NCBI RefSeq assembly: GCF_014779795.1
Contig: NZ_JACXZS010000001.1
Span: 186,001-250,000, forward strand
Reading direction: 5' to 3'
DNA from: Microbacterium helvum
GTDB lineage: Bacteria > Actinomycetota > Actinomycetes > Actinomycetales > Microbacteriaceae
Length of the DNA stretch: 64,000 nucleotides
The notes under the pieces were generated by a model that did not search any database, was not told the DNA's origin, and saw only the letters and a list, made by a program, of their open reading frames with translations. Below, piece after piece: positions 60,722 to 64,000 of this stretch. Within the stretch, counting starts at the first letter, position 1; each line of letters begins with the position of its first letter. Position numbers and translations under genes: made by a program.

Positions 60722-60748
60722 GTCTGTCCCCTCTTCGGGGGACAAGAC
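60722..60748 (-). terminator. Hairpin downstream of the hydrolase gene
   Basis: Stem GTCCCC with GGGGAC, extended by GTC/GAC with mismatches, loop around TCTTC, 9 nt after the hydrolase stop; followed by TTGGTTG on the minus strand. Confidence 0.6.
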
Positions 60749-60756
60749 TGCACGCT

Positions 60757-61761
60757 TCAGTGGTGCGCGATATAGCCGTCGGACCAGCGACGCAGGGCCG
60801 CGAAGGCGTCCGCCCGAGGCTTCGGACGCGACAGGAACACGTCGTGGATCGCGCCGTCGATGCGCGCGATCGTGACGCCGCGGCCGATGAGGGTGGCCGC
60901 GCGGGCGATGTCGTCCACCCACAGCACGGAGTCGGTGGACGTCATCGACTCCTTCCACGAGATCGGGGTCGTGTAGTGCGCTGACAGCAGCACGAACGCC
61001 GGGCACGCGACGTCGATGCCGGCCGCGATCCGGCGGTGGCCGTCCATCACGGCTGCGAGCCAGCCGGGCGCCGTCGGGAAGCCGCGATCGGGACGCCAGA
61101 TCGCGCGCTGAGGGTCCGTCGGCAGCGACCCGATCTCTTCCTGCGCACGGGTGTAGAACCCGAAGTCGACCTCGGGCTGGGCTCCGCGGGGGTCGATCTT
61201 CGCGCGCATCTCGACGAGCGGCGCCAGCGCGTGCCGGCCGATCGCGCCGAGCTGCAGCTCCAGCCACGGGCTGTTGAGCACGAGCGCAGCCGCGCGACCG
61301 GGGTGTCGTGAGGCCCACAGCGTGAGCGTCAGGCCGCCCGTGGAGTGCCCCATGAGCACGAGGCGACGCGCGGATGGCGCATCCGGCGTCCCCTGGCCCA
61401 TCGCGGCGAGCGCGGCCTCGATGTCGACGTCGTAGTCCTCGAGGGCGTCGATGTAGCCGGGCGTCATGCCCTCGCGGAGGCTCCGTCCGTAGCGGCGCAG
61501 GTCGAGAGCGTAGAAGCGGGCGCCCCGGCTCGTCCAGAACTGCGCGACATCGCGCTGGAAGAAGTAGTCCGACCAGCCGTGGATGTACAGCACGTCGACA
61601 TCGCGCAGCGGCGCGAACAGCGACAGGAGCGGATTCGGGATGCTGCGCACCAGTGTCGCGACCAGCTCGCCCTGTGCCCCCTGGACGCCGAGGGGCATCG
61701 TGAGCTGCTCGAACGGCTTCCCCAGGATGTCGGGGACCCATGCGTGTGAGGGCCCTGCCAT
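60757..61761 (-). CDS. Alpha/beta hydrolase
   Basis: 334 residues. Nucleophile Ser in LMGHSTGGLTLTL, oxyanion region YIHGWSDYFF, and a C-terminal His in IDGAIHDVFLSR; the Asp is probably in VLWVDD. Monoglyceride lipase/lysophospholipase-like. TAGGCT lies exactly 6 nt before the ATG, so leaderless. Substrate unknown. Confidence 0.88.
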   Translation of the reverse strand: MAGPSHAWVPDILGKPFEQLTMPLGVQGAQGELVATLVRSIPNPLLSLFAPLRDVDVLYIHGWSDYFFQRDVAQFWTSRGARFYALDLRRYGRSLREGMTPGYIDALEDYDVDIEAALAAMGQGTPDAPSARRLVLMGHSTGGLTLTLWASRHPGRAAALVLNSPWLELQLGAIGRHALAPLVEMRAKIDPRGAQPEVDFGFYTRAQEEIGSLPTDPQRAIWRPDRGFPTAPGWLAAVMDGHRRIAAGIDVACPAFVLLSAHYTTPISWKESMTSTDSVLWVDDIARAATLIGRGVTIARIDGAIHDVFLSRPKPRADAFAALRRWSDGYIAHH

Positions 61762-61767
61762 GGCCTC

Positions 61768-61773
61768 AGCCTA
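61768..61773 (-). promoter_or_regulatory. Leaderless -10 box of hydrolase gene
   Basis: TAGGCT on the minus strand, 6 nt before the ATG at 61761; identical in sequence and spacing to those of moxR and pnuC. Confidence 0.55.
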
Positions 61774-61825
61774 GGTGCCGGGATGCGCGTGCGACGAGAG
61801 GCTCAGCGACCGGCCGCCGGAGCGG

Positions 61826-63199
61826 TCACTCCCCGCGCGAGATCGTCACCATCTCGTCACGCGGCACGACCTTGATGCGCGCCCGCTCGTGCGGGGCGCC
61901 CAACGCGATCTCGTGCTCGTCGAGGCGGTGCCAGCCGTCGAGGTCCGTCCACTTCACACCCCGCTCGGCGAGGAGGGCGGGGATCGCCTCTTCGGACGGA
62001 TCGGCCGGCTGCCACCACGTGCCCTGATCGTTGATCAGGTGACGGACCGTCTCCATCGCGTCCGACTTGGTGTGGCCGATGAGTCCGACGGGGCCGCGCT
62101 TGATCCAGCCGGTCGCGTAGACGCCGTTGACGCGCTGGTTCGAGTCCTTGCTGAGCACCTGGCCCTCGCGGTTGGGGATCACGCCGTGCTTCTTGTCGAA
62201 CGGCACGCCCGGCAGCGGCGAGCCGAAGTAGCCGACCGCACGGTACAGCGACTGGATGGGCACCTCGCGCAGCTCGCCCGTGCCGACCACGCCGCCCTCG
62301 CCGTCCGGGCGCGTGCGCTCGTAGACGAAGCCCGACACGCGGCCGTCGGCATCGGTCTTGACCTCGACCGGCTTCGCGTAGAAGTGCAGGTGAAGGCGAC
62401 GTGATGCCGTCCCGCCGGCGTTGTTGACCGAGTCCCGCTTGCGCCACGACTGCAGCACGCGGTCGATCACCATGACCTGCTTGTTGCTCGCGATCGCCGC
62501 CTGCGAGGCCTCGTCGTAGTCGAAGTCCTCGTCGTAGACGACCATGTCGACGTCGCGCAGCTCGCCGAGCTCGCGCAGTTCGAGCGGCGTGAACTTGACG
62601 TTCGCCGGCCCGCGGCGTCCGAAGACGTGGACGTCGGTGACCTGCGAGGCGGCGAGGCCGGCGTGGACGTTGTCGGGGATCTCGGTGGGCAGCAGGTCTT
62701 CGGCATGCTTGGCGAGCATGCGGGCGACGTCGAGCGCGACGTTGCCGTTGCCGATGACGCCGACGGATGCCGCGTCCAGCGGCCACTCGCGCGGCACATC
62801 GGGGTGGCCGTCGAACCAGCTGACGAAGTCCGCGGCACCGTACGACCCGACGGCGTCGATCCCGGGGATGTCGAGGGCGGTGTCATGGATCGCGCCGGTC
62901 GCGAAGATCACGGCGTTGTAGTGGTGCTTGAGGTCGTCGAGCGTGATGTCCTCACCGAACCGCACGTTGCCGAAGATGCGGATGTCACCGCGGTCGAGCA
63001 CCTCGCGCAGGGCCGTGATGATGCCCTTGATGCGGGGGTGGTCGGGAGCCACGCCGTAGCGGACCAGCCCATAGGGGGCGGGCAGCTGCTCGAACAGGTC
63101 GATCGAGACGTCGAACTTGCGCTCGGCCTTGAGCAGGATGTCGGCGGCGTAGATGCCCGCCGGGCCCGCGCCGACGATCGCCAGTCGGAGCTTGGTCAT
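61826..63199 (-). CDS. fprA: Ferredoxin-NADP reductase, FprA type
   Basis: 457 residues, adrenodoxin-reductase family. FAD motif VGAGPAGIYAADILL, NADP motif GVIGNGNVALDVARML, and the C-terminal GWIKRGPVGLIGHTKSDAMETVRHL. It passes electrons between NADPH and ferredoxin. Start MTKLRLAI with AAAGGAACC ribosome site. No ferredoxin gene is adjacent. Confidence 0.95.
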   Translation of the reverse strand: MTKLRLAIVGAGPAGIYAADILLKAERKFDVSIDLFEQLPAPYGLVRYGVAPDHPRIKGIITALREVLDRGDIRIFGNVRFGEDITLDDLKHHYNAVIFATGAIHDTALDIPGIDAVGSYGAADFVSWFDGHPDVPREWPLDAASVGVIGNGNVALDVARMLAKHAEDLLPTEIPDNVHAGLAASQVTDVHVFGRRGPANVKFTPLELRELGELRDVDMVVYDEDFDYDEASQAAIASNKQVMVIDRVLQSWRKRDSVNNAGGTASRRLHLHFYAKPVEVKTDADGRVSGFVYERTRPDGEGGVVGTGELREVPIQSLYRAVGYFGSPLPGVPFDKKHGVIPNREGQVLSKDSNQRVNGVYATGWIKRGPVGLIGHTKSDAMETVRHLINDQGTWWQPADPSEEAIPALLAERGVKWTDLDGWHRLDEHEIALGAPHERARIKVVPRDEMVTISRGE

Positions 63200-63238
63200 G
63201 GGGGTTCCTTTCACGTACCGGTCCGCCCGGGCGCCCCG

Positions 63239-63270
63239 GTCCTTGAGCGAGCGAAGCGGGACGAAACGCA
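63239..63270. repeat. Family-wide intergenic repeat (TTGAGCGAGCGAAGCGGGACG)
   Basis: Sequence of the form GTCCTTGAGCGAGC, GAAGCGGGACGAAACG. I recall close variants as a dispersed intergenic element in Microbacteriaceae; only one copy is in this window. It lies between fprA and the polyprenyl synthase gene. Confidence 0.45.
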
Positions 63271-63277
63271 GAGAGAG

Positions 63278-64000
63278 CTAGCTGGAGCGGTCGGCGACGG
63301 CCTGCGCGAACCGTGTCAGGGCCTCGCGCACGGCGCCGTCCGGCAGGGGCGCGAGGGCGTCGATCGCCTCGTGCGACCAGGTGTTCGCAAGGTCGAGGGT
63401 GGCTTGGGTCGCGTCATGGTCGCGCAGCTGCGCGAGCGGTTCGTCGAGAAGGGCCGGATCGGCGCCGTCGGCGATCTGCGCGACGCCTTCGTCGATGCGG
63501 GTGCGCAGCGCGACAGCCTCGGAGTCCGTTCGCTGCGCGAGCACGAGGTACGGCATCGTGGGCACGCCGGCGCGCAGGTCCGTACCGGGCACCTTGCCGG
63601 TCTCACCGGGATCGGCCGACAGGTCGATCACGTCGTCGAGCAGCTGGAAGGCGACGCCGGCCTTCTCGCCGAAGGTCACCATCGGCTGCTCGAACTCCTC
63701 GGGACCGTTCGAGAAGATCACGCCCGCCTGGGCCGCCGCCGCGATGAGCGAACCCGTCTTGTCGGACAGCACCTGCAGGTAGAACGCGACGGGGTCGTCG
63801 TCGTCGGACGGGCCGACGGTCTCGTGCATCTGACCGAGCACGAGGCGCTCGAAGGTATCGGCCTGCAGGCGGATGGCGCGGTCGCCGTTGCGGGCCATGA
63901 TCTGGCTGGCCCGCGAGAACAGCAGGTCGCCGGTGAGGATCGCGATGCTGTTGCCCCAGACCGCGTGGGCACTGGGCACGCCGCGGCGTTTGTCGGCGGC
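63278..64000 (-). CDS. Polyprenyl diphosphate synthase, partial (C-terminal part)
   Basis: At least 240 residues, start beyond the window edge. The second aspartate-rich motif DDVIDLSAD and FQLLDD are present; the first DDxxD lies outside. Residues KRRGVPSAHAVWGN mark the region just after it. Trans-prenyl synthases make the polyprenyl tail of menaquinone or carotenoid precursors. Product length cannot be determined from this part. Confidence 0.92.
   Translation of the reverse strand, partial: AADKRRGVPSAHAVWGNSIAILTGDLLFSRASQIMARNGDRAIRLQADTFERLVLGQMHETVGPSDDDDPVAFYLQVLSDKTGSLIAAAAQAGVIFSNGPEEFEQPMVTFGEKAGVAFQLLDDVIDLSADPGETGKVPGTDLRAGVPTMPYLVLAQRTDSEAVALRTRIDEGVAQIADGADPALLDEPLAQLRDHDATQATLDLANTWSHEAIDALAPLPDGAVREALTRFAQAVADRSS

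Noticed and set aside
1..64000. CRISPR array, insertion sequences, prophage genes, rRNA operon
   Set aside because: No regularly spaced repeats, transposase, integrase, phage structural or rRNA sequence is visible.

Overview
The window is dense, high-GC DNA with almost no non-coding space. GTG starts and 1-8 nt gene overlaps are common, and there is a strong bias for the word GGATGCC/GGCATCC both inside genes and in intergenic hairpins. With hadA-hadB-murB, FprA-type ferredoxin reductase, DUF7882, DUF6325/DUF7144 and FBP-domain proteins, this points to an actinobacterium of the Microbacteriaceae, most like Microbacterium. It looks chromosomal: I see no insertion sequence, prophage gene, rRNA or CRISPR array.

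Left part (1-15.7 kb, minus strand): a defence-like region. A complete Wadjet operon (jetABCD, every junction a 4-nt overlap) lies downstream of a VapBC-type toxin-antitoxin pair. Upstream of that is a five-gene overlapping operon: MoxR AAA+ ATPase, unknown protein, HExxH-plus-vWA protein, unknown protein, and a PaaK-like adenylate-forming ligase. I cannot match this five-gene set to a named system and consider it the best candidate for something undescribed. It directly follows pnuC-nadR (NAD salvage).

15.8-19.4 kb: a two-component system in one operon with an ABC-2 exporter. 19.4-26.8 kb: housekeeping and transport genes (PLP aminotransferase, murB, hadAB, TauE/SafE, a DUF2510 protein and a His-rich copper-type P-ATPase behind a CsoR-like operator). 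27-28.8 kb: a three-domain hydrolase/pterin-dehydratase-like/VOC fusion and an acetyltransferase. 28.9-36.4 kb: a seven-gene overlapping operon (alcohol dehydrogenase, PTPS-like enzyme, glycosyltransferase, methyltransferase, flippase-like membrane protein, RibD-like reductase, sulfatase-like membrane protein) divergent from a CDP-alcohol phosphatidyltransferase. The combination suggests an envelope molecule with a pterin-related part.

36.4-46.2 kb: small membrane and accessory genes, three tRNAs (Met, Thr, Tyr), an M23 endopeptidase behind a possible MtrA box, an inositol-phosphatase-like enzyme and a phytoene-desaturase-like oxidoreductase. 46.2-53.7 kb: a PfkB kinase, an FBP-domain protein, and a maltodextrin locus (malE-malF-malG plus a cytoplasmic GH13 enzyme) without a local MalK or regulator but with three LacI-type operators upstream. 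53.9-64 kb: yajQ, a DUF1254 protein, a small stress-type module with a 49-residue ORF, a MalT-like regulator, an alpha/beta hydrolase, FprA, a truncated polyprenyl synthase, and a candidate regulatory RNA (about 60553-60692) whose three hairpins all expose UCCCC.

Two rules recur. At least ten genes have a TANNNT box exactly six bases before the start codon, indicating leaderless mRNAs, and three more have seven. Six intergenic hairpins use the GGATGCC word as their stem. There is no gene-free stretch longer than 300 bases; the longer gaps hold the regulatory features listed.
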